Assembly (NCBI RefSeq): GCF_013626205.1
Contig: NZ_QHJE01000001.1
Span: forward strand, 3,018,501 to 3,082,500
From: Hyphomicrobium methylovorum
Lineage (GTDB): Bacteria > Pseudomonadota > Alphaproteobacteria > Rhizobiales > Hyphomicrobiaceae
Length of the DNA stretch: 64,000 nt
Direction of reading: 5' to 3'
A program made the translations under genes and the position numbers. The notes under the pieces were generated by a model. It was not told the origin of the DNA, made no database searches, and was given only the letters and a program-made list of their open reading frames with translations. This document shows positions 1 to 9,080 of the stretch, in pieces (position 1 is the first letter of the stretch; each line of letters begins with the position of its first letter).

Positions 1-1028
<1,028 letters not shown>

Positions 1029-1058
1029 AAAATTGATCACGACATTAGGAGCTAAGAC

Positions 1059-1484
1059 ATGCGCGTAACTCAAGGTGCATTCTCATTCTTGCCCGATCTT
1101 ACGGACGCTGAAATCCGCAGGCAGATTCAGTACTGCCTCGAGAACGGTTGGGCAGTGAACGTCGAATTTACGGATGATCCACATCCCCGCAACAGTTTCT
1201 GGGATATGTGGAACCTGCCCATGTTCGACATTCCCGATGCTGCAGGTGTGATGCAGGAAATCAATGCATGCCGAAAGGTACATGGCGGCAGAGCTTACAT
1301 CCGCGTGACGGCATTCGATAATACACACGGATGGGAGTCCGTGAAGTTGTCCTTCATCATTGATCGCCCGAGAGACGAAGCGGGTTACGCTTTGGTTCGT
1401 CAGGAAGGTGCCGGCAGATCGATCGCATACACCACGCGGGCATATGCGACTGACAAGCCGGAAGGGGAGCGATATCGCGACTGA
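1059..1484 (+). CDS. cbbS: RuBisCO small subunit, red-type
   Basis: Small subunit of form I RuBisCO, which caps the L8 core to make L8S8. The 141 residues begin MRVTQGAFSFLPDLTD, and the core contains ENGWAVNVEF and NSFWDMWNLPMFD, typical of the family. The C-terminal tail (about residues 110-141) is the extension found in red-type small subunits, which forms a beta-hairpin in the holoenzyme channel. The start is supported by AGGAG about 7 bases upstream. It lies 30 bp after cbbL and is followed by a strong hairpin, so cbbLS can be expressed at a higher level than cbbX. Confidence 0.96.
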   Translation: MRVTQGAFSFLPDLTDAEIRRQIQYCLENGWAVNVEFTDDPHPRNSFWDMWNLPMFDIPDAAGVMQEINACRKVHGGRAYIRVTAFDNTHGWESVKLSFIIDRPRDEAGYALVRQEGAGRSIAYTTRAYATDKPEGERYRD

Positions 1485-1490
1485 TGCGAG

Positions 1491-1531
1491 AGCGGCGGCG
1501 GTTCTCACTTGCCGCCGCTTTGCTTTCTTTT
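1491..1531 (+). terminator. Hairpin terminator/attenuator between cbbS and cbbX
   Basis: AGCGGCGGC (1491-1499) pairs perfectly with GCCGCCGCT (1511-1519) around an 11-base loop. A T-rich run (ttgctttctttt, 1520-1531) follows. It lies just after the cbbS stop and only 21 bases before the cbbX start, so it probably ends most cbbLS transcripts while letting some continue into cbbX. Confidence 0.65.
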
Positions 1532-1551
1532 CCTAGATATAGGATCGAAAA

Positions 1552-2520
1552 ATGTCTGAAGATTTGGCGCGTGTTGAGATCGCGGGACAGGCAGCAGCTA
1601 ACTCTGATGCAGTCATTGATCTACAAGCTGAGTTTGCTGAGACCGGTCTCAGCGAAACCGTAGCCAGCCTCGATCGCGAACTGATCGGGCTCGCGCCGGT
1701 CAAGCAGCGCGTCAAAGAGATTGCGGCATTGCTGCTGGTGAATAGAGCGCGCAAGCGTTTCGGGCTCGAGAGCGAAGTTCCAACGCTTCACATGAGCTTC
1801 ACCGGCAATCCGGGGACGGGCAAGACCACGGTCGCCTTGAAGATGGCCGAGATCCTTCATCGGTTGGGCTACGTGCGTAAAGCTCATGTTGTTTCGGTGA
1901 CGCGCGACGACCTCGTCGGACAATACATCGGTCACACGGCGCCGAAGACCAAGGAGATCCTGAAGAAAGCGATGGGCGGCGTGCTGTTCATCGATGAAGC
2001 TTACTATCTGCATCGTCCGCAGAACGAACGCGACTACGGGCAGGAAGCAATCGAAATCCTGCTGCAGGTCATGGAAAATCAGCGTGACGATCTCGTCGTC
2101 ATTCTTGCGGGTTATGGCGCCCGGATGGAAACGTTCTTCGGCTCAAATCCAGGCTTCAGGTCGCGCGTCGCTCATCACATCGAATTCCCCGACTACGGCG
2201 ATGACGAGTTGCTTGAGATCGCAGATCTGGTGATGACCCGTCAGAGCTATCGTATCGATCCGGCGGCGCGCGAAGCGTTGCGCGATTACATTGCGCTCCG
2301 CCGCCAGCAACCGCTTTTCGCGAATGCGCGCTCGATCCGGAACGCACTCGATAGAGCGAAACTTCGTCATTCCAGACGGCTGTTCGAAAGCAGTGCCGGG
2401 GGCATACCGGTCTCCGAACTGTCGATGATCCGCGCGCCGGACATTCTCGCAAGCCGGGTTTTTAGCGGTGGTTTTGACGGCGGATCCGCTCCGGCGCGGT
2501 CACCGAGAGATCCATCCTGA
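1552..2520 (+). CDS. cbbX: Red-type RuBisCO activase CbbX (AAA+ ATPase)
   Basis: CbbX hexamers use ATP to pull on the RuBisCO large-subunit C-terminus and release inhibitory sugar phosphates. The 322-residue protein has Walker [10 protein letters not shown] (about residue 86), Walker [11 protein letters not shown] (about residue 144), and the helical C-terminal AAA+ lid. Length and motifs fit the family well. Its place after cbbLS is the standard red-type arrangement and confirms the RuBisCO type. The ATG at 1552 has only a weak upstream AGGA-like signal. The next gene, a phosphoglycolate phosphatase, starts 54 bp downstream. Confidence 0.95.
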   Translation: MSEDLARVEIAGQAAANSDAVIDLQAEFAETGLSETVASLDRELIGLAPVKQRVKEIAALLLVNRARKRFGLESEVPTLHMSFTGNPGTGKTTVALKMAEILHRLGYVRKAHVVSVTRDDLVGQYIGHTAPKTKEILKKAMGGVLFIDEAYYLHRPQNERDYGQEAIEILLQVMENQRDDLVVILAGYGARMETFFGSNPGFRSRVAHHIEFPDYGDDELLEIADLVMTRQSYRIDPAAREALRDYIALRRQQPLFANARSIRNALDRAKLRHSRRLFESSAGGIPVSELSMIRAPDILASRVFSGGFDGGSAPARSPRDPS

Positions 2521-2574
2521 TCGTATTGAAGTTGTTCGTGCGTCAGCTTTCAAAAGCACAAATGAAAGAGAGTT

Positions 2575-3291
2575 ATGCAGAACCCTGTTTCGCAGACGGT
2601 TGTCTTCGATCTTGATGGCACGCTTGTCGACACGGTGGCGGACATTGCTGCCGCGTTTGATGAGGCGATTTCGCCATATAGCTCCGGAACGACATGCCCA
2701 AAAAACGCTGTTTCCATGATGGGCGATGGACTCGGTACGTTTTTCTGGCGTGCTGTTGTCGATCGGAGGCTCGATCTGCCGGCCGACGAAGCCGCAGCGG
2801 CGTTTAACAAATTCATCGCTCTGTACCGGCGCACGCCAGTTCTGCGTTCGCACACTTATCCGGGAATACGCGAACTTCTTCAGGAGCTGAAAGACCGCGA
2901 CGTTCGGATGGCGGTTTGCACGAACAAGGTGGAGTCAATTGCGCTGACGATCCTTGATCAACTCGGCATTCGCGACATGTTCGATGCGGTCGTTGGGCAT
3001 AAAGATGATCGTGCAAAGAAGCCCGATCCTGCGCCGCTGCTCGAGGCGATTGCTCTTGCTGGAGGACGGCCCGATGATGCGCTGATGATTGGCGATACCG
3101 ACGCTGATTGCGGTGCTGCGATTGCGGCGCGAGTTCCGGTTATTCTTGTTGCTTACGGATATAGCTCGGTATCAGTTCGTGAGTTCTGTGCGTGTCGACA
3201 TGCGGAGACCGTCCAGGACCTCCGGCACAACGTGATGGAGTTTGTTACCACGCGCACGCGCGTCTATCACAAGGCGTCGTTGACGTTTTGA
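2575..3291 (+). CDS. cbbZ: Phosphoglycolate phosphatase (HAD superfamily)
   Basis: Dephosphorylates 2-phosphoglycolate, the waste product of the RuBisCO oxygenase reaction. The 238-residue protein carries HAD motif I DLDGTLVDT near the N-terminus, with the nucleophile and acid aspartates in DxD. Motif II lies in VCTNK, the motif III lysine in AKKPDP, and motif IV is GDTDAD. The cap insertion after motif I fits the Gph/CbbZ group. Its position after cbbX supports a photorespiratory salvage role. The start ATG at 2575 has AAAGAGAG upstream. HAD phosphatases are hard to assign by sequence alone, so specificity rests mainly on context. Confidence 0.88.
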   Translation: MQNPVSQTVVFDLDGTLVDTVADIAAAFDEAISPYSSGTTCPKNAVSMMGDGLGTFFWRAVVDRRLDLPADEAAAAFNKFIALYRRTPVLRSHTYPGIRELLQELKDRDVRMAVCTNKVESIALTILDQLGIRDMFDAVVGHKDDRAKKPDPAPLLEAIALAGGRPDDALMIGDTDADCGAAIAARVPVILVAYGYSSVSVREFCACRHAETVQDLRHNVMEFVTTRTRVYHKASLTF

Positions 3292-3489
3292 GCATCTGCG
3301 AAACAGTCAGCACGACTCTTCCCCACTTGGTCGTGCAATATGTCGCGCGACATTCTCGAGATTGCATCAGCGTACGTTGAAATGGCCCAATGTCCGTTCG
3401 CCAAGTGTCCAAAAATGCTTTGCGACAGTCTCCTTTAAACGCGTGCTCGCGCTGCGGCATCGCAACATAAACGGAAAGGGACAAGCGCC

Positions 3490-3924
3490 ATGAGGGTTGC
3501 GGATCTACTGGATGGAAAAGAGCAACAGCTTCTGACCATCAAGCCAAACGAGACCGTTGGCCTCTTGGCCCGCAAGCTTCAGCGCTACCGTGTCGGCGTC
3601 ATGGTTGTCAGCCGCGATGGACAAACAATCGACGGCATCGTTTCCGAGCGCGATATTGCCTATAGCCTGGCCGAACGTCGTGGCGAGCTGCACCTGTGCC
3701 CGGTCTCAGCGATCATGACTCGCAAAGTGGTTACGTGTACGCCCTCGACCAAATTGGACGAGGTGATGCATCTTATGCAGCAGTATCACATTCGTCATAT
3801 TCCGGTGTCGGACAACGGCCGATTAAGTGGGATTATCGGCATGCGGGATATGATGGAGTTCCGCCTGCAAGAGGTCGAAAAGCGGTGCAAGGCCGTTGGA
3901 CACTGGGCTGCATTGACCGAGTAG
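3490..3924 (+). CDS. Two-CBS-domain protein
   Basis: A stand-alone pair of CBS domains (144 residues), likely folding as a Bateman module that binds adenine nucleotides. The first CBS motif runs about residues 10-60 (GVMVVSRDGQTIDGIVSERD) and the second about 72-130 (IMTRKVVTCTPSTKLDEVM, then HIRHIPVSDNGRLSGIIGMRD). It has no effector domain, transmembrane segment or signal peptide, so it would act as a cytoplasmic sensor or modulate a partner. The ATG at 3490 follows AAAGGGA. It lies 198 bp after cbbZ and before the mto region; the function is unknown and a link to carbon fixation is only positional. Confidence 0.85.
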   Translation: MRVADLLDGKEQQLLTIKPNETVGLLARKLQRYRVGVMVVSRDGQTIDGIVSERDIAYSLAERRGELHLCPVSAIMTRKVVTCTPSTKLDEVMHLMQQYHIRHIPVSDNGRLSGIIGMRDMMEFRLQEVEKRCKAVGHWAALTE

Positions 3925-3948
3925 CGGGCACCTCCAAGTTGAGACTTT

Positions 3949-3974
3949 AAGCCGTTTCGTACGGCTTTCTGCTG
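3949..3974 (+). terminator. Hairpin after the CBS-domain gene
   Basis: AAGCCGT (3949-3955) and ACGGCTT (3961-3967) form a 7-bp stem around TTCGT, followed by a short T/C stretch. It begins 25 bases after the CBS gene stop. The T tract is short, so this is a modest terminator candidate. Confidence 0.4.
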
Positions 3975-4197
3975 CCGAAGATAGCTTCGACAAAATGAAT
4001 ATCGGGACGCCGACGTAGAGTTCGATACGACGGCGTTAAGCTTCGTGCGGCCGCGCTCTGTGTTGCCAGCGCTCGTATTGCCGACAGCATAATTCCAGTC
4101 CATGTTCCGATCCAAGAGTGGAAATACGCACACGCAGCGTTGTTTCGTGGTTCGGGTTTTCGGCCGCGCACAACAACAGAACTTATTTGGAGGAACT

Positions 4198-5142
4198 ATG
4201 CGTTACGCTTTGGCGATGCTGCTGTTGTCGGCATTTTCGGCCGCTGCGTCAGAGGATATTCCGGATCAGTATCCGCAATCCGTACTGTACTCAAAGCCTG
4301 TCGAGTTCATTCCTCACGTATTCACAGCTATCGGGGCAACTGCGCCGCCAACGTATGAGAATGCAGGCCACAACAACAATCTTTCCTTCATCGTCACTGG
4401 CGATGGCGTTGTCGTTGTAAATTCGGGTGCTTCATGGCGCCTGGCAAAGGCGCTGCACGACGAGATAAAACTCGTCACCGATCAGCCTGTGAAGCTAGTA
4501 ATAAATGAGAATGGTCAAGGCCATGCCATGCTCGGAAATAACTATTGGATCGAGCAAAAAGTACCGGTTTTAGCGCATGCCGATGCTGCTGCGGATTTTG
4601 CCGATCGTAGTCCGCAACACTTGGAGTCGCTGAAGAAGTACGCGCGCGAAAATGCTGAAGGAACAGTCCCGATGGGGCCGACGGAGACCTTCACCGACAG
4701 TCGCGTTATTACGATGGGGGATTTCCGTATCGAAATTCTTCATCTCGGGCCAGCGCACAGTCCCGGCGATGCACAGGTATGGCTGCCCAATCAATCTTTG
4801 ATAATTACGGGAGACCTCGCTTTTCACGAAAGGCTGCCGCCAATTTTTGAAGGAACCTGCACCTCGTGCTGGATCGATACTTGGGAAAATAAGCTTGTTC
4901 CGCTCGCGCCGACATACGTCATTCCGGGGCATGGACATCCAACAAATCTCGCGCAGGTGACGCGCTATACGCACGATTATCTCGTTGATCTTCGCGCCAA
5001 AGTGAAAGCTCTGATAGACGAGGGCGGAGATCTGAAAGCGGCGTATTACGTCGATCAGTCGAAGTGGTCTCACCTCGATACGTTTGAGGAACTGGCGACC
5101 AAGAATGCCGGCGTGGTCTATGCCGAAATGGAGTTTGAATAG
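4198..5142 (+). CDS. Exported metallo-beta-lactamase-fold protein with altered metal motif
   Basis: Start chosen at 4198, where TTGGAGGA precedes ATG by about 5 bases and the protein opens with a signal peptide (MRYALAMLLLSAFSAAASA-like, ending near residue 18). This gives 314 residues. The fold is metallo-beta-lactamase: LSFIVTGDGVVVVNSGAS, the later histidine/aspartate motifs GPAHSPGD and ITGDLAFHE, and the final histidine in VIPGHGHPT. The canonical HxHxDH site is replaced by NENGQGH at residues 103-109, so the usual first metal site is not intact. It resembles SoxH-like hydrolases often found near sulfur-oxidation or quinoprotein genes. The gene sits alone between the cbb genes and the mtoX operon. 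Substrate unknown; catalytic activity uncertain. Confidence 0.82.
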   Translation: MRYALAMLLLSAFSAAASEDIPDQYPQSVLYSKPVEFIPHVFTAIGATAPPTYENAGHNNNLSFIVTGDGVVVVNSGASWRLAKALHDEIKLVTDQPVKLVINENGQGHAMLGNNYWIEQKVPVLAHADAAADFADRSPQHLESLKKYARENAEGTVPMGPTETFTDSRVITMGDFRIEILHLGPAHSPGDAQVWLPNQSLIITGDLAFHERLPPIFEGTCTSCWIDTWENKLVPLAPTYVIPGHGHPTNLAQVTRYTHDYLVDLRAKVKALIDEGGDLKAAYYVDQSKWSHLDTFEELATKNAGVVYAEMEFE

Positions 5143-5639
5143 CGGTCTTTTACGCTGTCAGCTTCATGCTTGGTCATGACCCTCGGGTATTGCGGACGGC
5201 AGCGTATTTTACCGATCTTGTATGTCGCGCAACTACGCCTAAGGCGTCTCCAACGCGGACTTCTCATCCCGTGATTTTGCGTATCACGAACGATCTCGAC
5301 CGCACCTGCAGATTTAGAAAAAACTTGTGGGTGCGGCGGAACCTCTCGTGGGGTGGTCGTTAGGCTTGCGGATCGAATCCAGAATTCCAAAATGTCAGTT
5401 CAGTGACGAAACGGGCGAGCGACGTGTTTTTCTTCTTCGCGTCTCTCGAGCACTTTGGCGGAAAATTGCGAGCAAAATTTCGGGTTTGGTCGAGGAGTGT
5501 TGTTTTGCTTTTATTTTGTGTTCAGTGCCTATTCGCTGTCCCGTTTTCCGTGTTTTCGGAACAAAATATTAAAATTTTGACGAACTGTGGAAAATTATTG
5601 CGTTCCACCGCTTGATAGATCAAGCCTTTAGATACAAAC
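5143..5639 (+). other. Intergenic region with no convincing gene
   Basis: About 500 bases between the metallo-beta-lactamase-fold gene and the mtoX operon promoter region. The last 200 bases are visibly more AT-rich than the coding DNA around them. Short open frames exist (for example 5327-5572), but none has a ribosome binding site or a recognisable protein. It marks the boundary between the carbon-fixation side and the mto/sox side. Confidence 0.5.
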
Positions 5640-5655
5640 ATATAAATTATTGCAT
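5640..5655 (+). promoter_or_regulatory. Candidate SoxR-type operator before the redoxin-mtoX operon
   Basis: ATAT-AAATTATT-GCAT, 130 bases upstream of the redoxin start. It shares the layout ATAK-N8-GMAT with sites upstream of soxX (reverse strand), soxC and the porin gene (reverse strand). It is the weakest of the four because it has GCAT instead of GAAT. The assignment is inference from pattern sharing. Confidence 0.3.
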
Positions 5656-5784
5656 GAGTATCTTGCGTTGCCCCCCAAAGCAGCTACTGTTTGGCCTGCG
5701 AGATGCGATCGCACTCGAAGTGCAAACAGGACAAAGAGCGAAAAATGCGCAATCGCCCAGTGTCCCAGCAAGAGAGGATTTCCT

Positions 5785-6390
5785 GTGAACACGTACTTCC
5801 GATGTGCACCGACGCTCAAACTGATCTGCGCCATGGCGGCGTTGTCAGTTGCGGGCAGCCTTTCGGTGAAGGCTTATGAAGAAGGTACCTTCCCAACCGC
5901 TGATCTGGTCGGCGGCGAGGTCTTTCCTAAGGGCCTGCAACCTGGCGATGCCTTCCCGATGGACGTCAAACTTTTTGACGAAAGCGGGGCGGAAAAGAAC
6001 CTAGGAGACATCACTTCCGGCAAGCGGACTCTGTTGGTGTTCTTCATTTCAGCGGCGCCTGTGTCTGTCGCTGAGCTCTCGAAAATCGATAAGTTTGTCG
6101 CTGCCGACAAGAGCGACACGCAGGTCATTTTCGCGAATGCGGATACGGTTGGTGTTGCTCTCATGGGAGCAAAGCCGATCGCAGAAACCGTTCGGACCAT
6201 CAATCTCGTCAAGAAGGAAAACAATCTGACGTCACCGATCTTCGTGGCGCCGAATAACGTTCTAGACCCGGGCGGAATTTCCAACAGGCTTGGTTTCCGT
6301 GGTCTCCCGACGAGCTATCTGATTAGCAAGGACGGGAAGGTGGAGAAACAGTTCGTCGGTTCCCGCGAGTGGAAAACAGGCGATCTATAA
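5785..6390 (+). CDS. Exported thioredoxin-fold (redoxin) protein lacking active-site cysteines
   Basis: GTG start at 5785, preceded by AGAGAGGA, gives 201 residues with a signal peptide (about residues 1-30). The mature part is laid out like TlpA/AhpC-TSA redoxins: LQPGDAFPMDVKLFDESG, a core strand LLVFFISAAPVSVAEL, and RLGFRGLPTSYLISKDGKV, which includes the cis-proline-like GLPTSYLI segment. In TlpA-type proteins the stretch after the core strand holds WCxxC; here residues 88-97 read ISAAPVSVAE with no cysteine. The only cysteines are in the signal peptide, so classical thiol-disulfide exchange is excluded. The gene ends 23 bases before mtoX and is surely in its operon. It may be a chaperone or metal-delivery partner of MtoX; that role is inference. 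Confidence 0.8.
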   Translation: MNTYFRCAPTLKLICAMAALSVAGSLSVKAYEEGTFPTADLVGGEVFPKGLQPGDAFPMDVKLFDESGAEKNLGDITSGKRTLLVFFISAAPVSVAELSKIDKFVAADKSDTQVIFANADTVGVALMGAKPIAETVRTINLVKKENNLTSPIFVAPNNVLDPGGISNRLGFRGLPTSYLISKDGKVEKQFVGSREWKTGDL

Positions 6391-6413
6391 GAAACATAGT
6401 TGGGAGATGGTCC

Positions 6414-7886
6414 ATGGAAATTTCTAGAAGGCGTTGGCTCGCCAGCGCCGCTGGTGTTGGAGTTGGCGCAGGTCTCGCGCTACAGAAGCCGTTGTCGGGT
6501 GCAGCATTTGCTGCAACGCATGACGCCAGCAAAGAAGCTCAGCACTCGCTTTTCAGCAAGTTTAAGAACCAGGTTGTGCTTATCCCTGGCAAGTACAATG
6601 GCAACGTTTCGGCGCTCGATCTGAGCGTGCCGGAAACGCTGGCTTGGTACACATTCGGACGCCAAGGCATCGACATGCCTATTCCGCATCATATCGCGGC
6701 GATGCCGTCGAGCGATCCGTACAAGTCGTTTGATTTCTATCAGACGATGCAGCCGCCTGGCGCGCCGTACGTCAACGAGAACTCTCCGGAGTGGCGCAAC
6801 CGCGGCGACTTCAAGATGTTCAAGATGCGTTATGATGGAAGTGGAGCGCAGAACTCCATTTCTGTCGTCAACGATATCTCGGCAACGACCGGCATGGCGC
6901 TCGGCGTTCACGTGTCCATCGGTGTTGGCGTCAACGCGAACAAGTACGTCGCGTTCGCTGATGGCCAGAAGGACATGGTGCTGATCACGACGGTCGATGA
7001 CGATCCGAAGATCGTGAAGGCGTTCCGTTGCGACTACGATCCCAACTCGCGCGAACTTCATATTTCTCACATGTTCCCTGAGGGCTCTACGGGCAAGTTC
7101 GACTTGCAGGGCCGTAAGGGTATGAAGACGTCTCACGAAGCTATGCTTGGTGAAGAGTTGATGCCTGCGGATCCCACAGCGGTATTCGTCGACGCATTCA
7201 CTTGGCATCCGACGTTGCCTCTCGGAGCCATCCTCATTCGTCGTCATGGCTGCTGCTGCATCGTGAACACGGATACGTGGGAACCGGTGGCGCTGTTGTC
7301 GACTGCCAAGGGTGCGCCGGACTCGTTCCCGCTCATCAAGCAGACCGGCTACACGTGGACGTTCTCGATCCCGTCGGTTCTTTCGCCGTTGCATGAAGCT
7401 GGCTTCATCACCAGCGGTCAGTACTTCCTCGCTTGCAACAACGTTCTGCAGAACAACGTTGCTGTCTACCGTTCCGAAGATCCCGATCCGAGGAAGTGGA
7501 AGAAAGAGAACTTTGTTGAAGGCTTCGGCAACAAGTATCTGCCTCTGCACATGGGCAACGTGCCGGATTCCCGTTGGGTCTTCTTCACGATCTGGGCTCG
7601 CAAGCCGAACAACGGCTTCATCTGTAAGGTGGATCCCAAGACGTGGAAGATTGCGGCCAAGTGGGATACGGGTCCCGATCCGCACACGTGCGATTGCACG
7701 ACCGATGGCAAGTACATCACGACGGTGTACAGCGGCCATCAGGCCGGTCAGTCGGGCCTCGTTGTGATCGACGCAGACTCCGATGAGATCGTTGCACGCT
7801 TGCCGACGGCAGCGGGTAGCCACGATCACGTCGTTGTTCCTGAGTCCTGGGAAGGCCTCAAGGCATCACGCAGTACTTCCGTTTAA
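6414..7886 (+). CDS. mtoX: Methanethiol oxidase, selenium-binding protein 56 family (Tat-exported)
   Basis: SBP56-family methanethiol oxidase. The bacterial enzyme is copper dependent and converts methanethiol and O2 to formaldehyde, H2S and H2O2 in the periplasm. The ATG at 6414 is preceded by GGGAG; the 490-residue product opens with a twin-arginine signal (SRRRWLASAAG). Family hallmarks include the cysteine cluster HGCCCIVNT near residue 280, HTCDCTTDGKY near residue 425, and the GSHDHVV histidines close to the C-terminus, all within a beta-propeller-like sequence. It lies directly after the cysteine-less redoxin and before other exported proteins and a metal-type RND pump. In studied Hyphomicrobium loci mtoX neighbours SCO1/SenC and MauG-like genes; that arrangement is not seen here. 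Confidence 0.93.
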   Translation: MEISRRRWLASAAGVGVGAGLALQKPLSGAAFAATHDASKEAQHSLFSKFKNQVVLIPGKYNGNVSALDLSVPETLAWYTFGRQGIDMPIPHHIAAMPSSDPYKSFDFYQTMQPPGAPYVNENSPEWRNRGDFKMFKMRYDGSGAQNSISVVNDISATTGMALGVHVSIGVGVNANKYVAFADGQKDMVLITTVDDDPKIVKAFRCDYDPNSRELHISHMFPEGSTGKFDLQGRKGMKTSHEAMLGEELMPADPTAVFVDAFTWHPTLPLGAILIRRHGCCCIVNTDTWEPVALLSTAKGAPDSFPLIKQTGYTWTFSIPSVLSPLHEAGFITSGQYFLACNNVLQNNVAVYRSEDPDPRKWKKENFVEGFGNKYLPLHMGNVPDSRWVFFTIWARKPNNGFICKVDPKTWKIAAKWDTGPDPHTCDCTTDGKYITTVYSGHQAGQSGLVVIDADSDEIVARLPTAAGSHDHVVVPESWEGLKASRSTSV

Positions 7887-7900
7887 TACGGTGTTCGTAT

Positions 7901-7929
7901 CGCGCCACAGTCTTCGTGACTGTGGCGCG
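7901..7929 (+). terminator. Strong hairpin after mtoX
   Basis: CGCGCCACAGTC (7901-7912) and GACTGTGGCGCG (7918-7929) form a perfect 12-bp stem around TTCGT, 15 bases after the mtoX stop. No clear T run follows, so it may stabilise the mtoX mRNA 3' end or act as a partial terminator within the cluster. Confidence 0.55.
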
Positions 7930-7976
7930 TACGTGTTTCGATTAAACCGGGTGGCTTCGGGAGTAGGGAAATTCCG

Positions 7977-8399
7977 ATGTTCAAGAGAATTTGGGTCAAC
8001 TCTCTTTTTGCGCTGTTTGCACTTGTTATGGGAGCAGCAGTGTCAATGCACTCGGCTGGTGCTCACGATAACGCCGACCTTGCGGCTCATCCTGGACCGA
8101 ATGGCGGCATGGTTCAGATGTCCGGTGATTACCACATTGAATTGCTGCTCAAGCCAGACGCAGTGAATGCCTGGCTCACCGATCATGGTGACGTGCCTCA
8201 AAGTACAGAAGGGGCTGCTGCCCGGGTGACGATCTTCGGTAGCAATGGAGCGCGAACGTCTTTAGATCTCCAGCCTGCCGACAAGAATGCCTTCCGCGCC
8301 AGCGCCAAGCTTGACGAGACAAAGGGCGTTCGTGTTGTGGTGGATTTGACGATGCCTGGAGAAAGTCCAGTGCAGATCCGCTTCGACATTCCTCGTTGA
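7977..8399 (+). CDS. Exported protein of unknown function, possibly metal-related
   Basis: A 140-residue protein with a clear signal peptide (about residues 1-30, ending in SAGA). The mature start is histidine-bearing (HDNADLAAHPGPNGGMVQMSGDYHIELLL), followed by an all-beta-looking domain with no cysteines. The HPGPNGG...YHIELLL layout resembles small periplasmic proteins often encoded beside heavy-metal RND efflux systems, which suits the pump genes 2 kb downstream. No enzyme motif is visible. The start ATG at 7977 has GGGAGTAGGGAA upstream. Function not assigned. Confidence 0.75.
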   Translation: MFKRIWVNSLFALFALVMGAAVSMHSAGAHDNADLAAHPGPNGGMVQMSGDYHIELLLKPDAVNAWLTDHGDVPQSTEGAAARVTIFGSNGARTSLDLQPADKNAFRASAKLDETKGVRVVVDLTMPGESPVQIRFDIPR

Positions 8400-8440
8400 C
8401 GGAGCCTATTCTCCCTTTTTCGTAGCTATCGAGGGATATC

Positions 8441-9055
8441 ATGCGGCGTGTGTTGTTCTTGCTTGTCTTCAGCCTCGCTGCGTCTTCAGCTTTCGCTGAA
8501 GAGTCCAATAGAGACCGCCTTATAAAGACGAACGCTTGCTCCGGTTGTGACTTGGCGGGCGTCGATCTTTCGGGCGTTGGACTGATACACGCGGACTTGC
8601 GCGGAGCCGATCTATCTGGCGCGAAGCTTCAGAGCGTCAATTTGAATGCGTCGCAGCTGGACGGTGCCAAATTTGAGAATGCCGATCTTCGCTCCGCATT
8701 GCTTGGCGGGGCGCATATGGAAGGGGCGATTTTCAAGGGCGCGACGATGGACGGGGCGACGCTGACGCTCGCGAAGCTTGTGAATGCCAACTTTGAGGCT
8801 GCTTCGCTCGTAGGCGTAAGGTTCGACAATGCGAACCTTGAAAGCGCAAATTTCGAGCGCGCCAAGCTGGTTGATGCCGATCTTTACAATGCGAGACTGT
8901 TCTTTGCGAACTTCTCTGAAGCCGACCTGTCCGGTGCGGATCTGAGTGCGGCGGATATCGGTGAAGCGGACTTTACAGATGCCGTTTCAAACGAAAAAAC
9001 GACATGCCCCAAATTTGGCAGCGGTCCATGTTGGGGCGAAGACAGCACCAAGTAG
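8441..9055 (+). CDS. Exported pentapeptide-repeat protein
   Basis: A 204-residue protein with a signal peptide (MRRVLFLLVFSLAASSAFA) and a long run of A(D/N)LXX pentapeptides from about residue 38 to 180 (for example ADLRGADLSGAKL). Such repeats fold as a right-handed quadrilateral beta-helix. The repeat block is preceded by NACSGCDL, a two-cysteine cap common in this subgroup, and followed by a short tail with two cysteines (TTCPKFGSGPCWG). It starts 41 bp after the preceding exported protein, so probably the same transcript. Its role in the mto cluster is unknown; a scaffold role is only speculation. Confidence 0.88.
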   Translation: MRRVLFLLVFSLAASSAFAEESNRDRLIKTNACSGCDLAGVDLSGVGLIHADLRGADLSGAKLQSVNLNASQLDGAKFENADLRSALLGGAHMEGAIFKGATMDGATLTLAKLVNANFEAASLVGVRFDNANLESANFERAKLVDADLYNARLFFANFSEADLSGADLSAADIGEADFTDAVSNEKTTCPKFGSGPCWGEDSTK

Positions 9056-9080
9056 GTCTCTATCGTGGAGCACGATTAAA

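Noticed and set aside
3192-3484. Short frames overlapping the cbbZ end and the gap before the CBS gene
   Set aside because: They overlap the coding end of cbbZ in other frames and have no independent support.
4102-4197. Longer start of the metallo-beta-lactamase-fold gene at 4102
   Set aside because: The ATG at 4198 has a strong GGAGGA and opens directly into a signal peptide; the extra 32 residues are unlike any secretion signal.
5166-5572. Small open frames between the metallo-beta-lactamase-fold gene and the mtoX operon
   Set aside because: No ribosome site, no conserved-looking sequence, and overlapping frames on both strands in AT-rich DNA.
6480-7829. A 449-codon open frame antisense to mtoX
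   Set aside because: It is the mirror of mtoX codon bias, Arg- and Val-rich, with no ribosome site or family resemblance. Several long antisense frames in this GC-rich window behave the same way.
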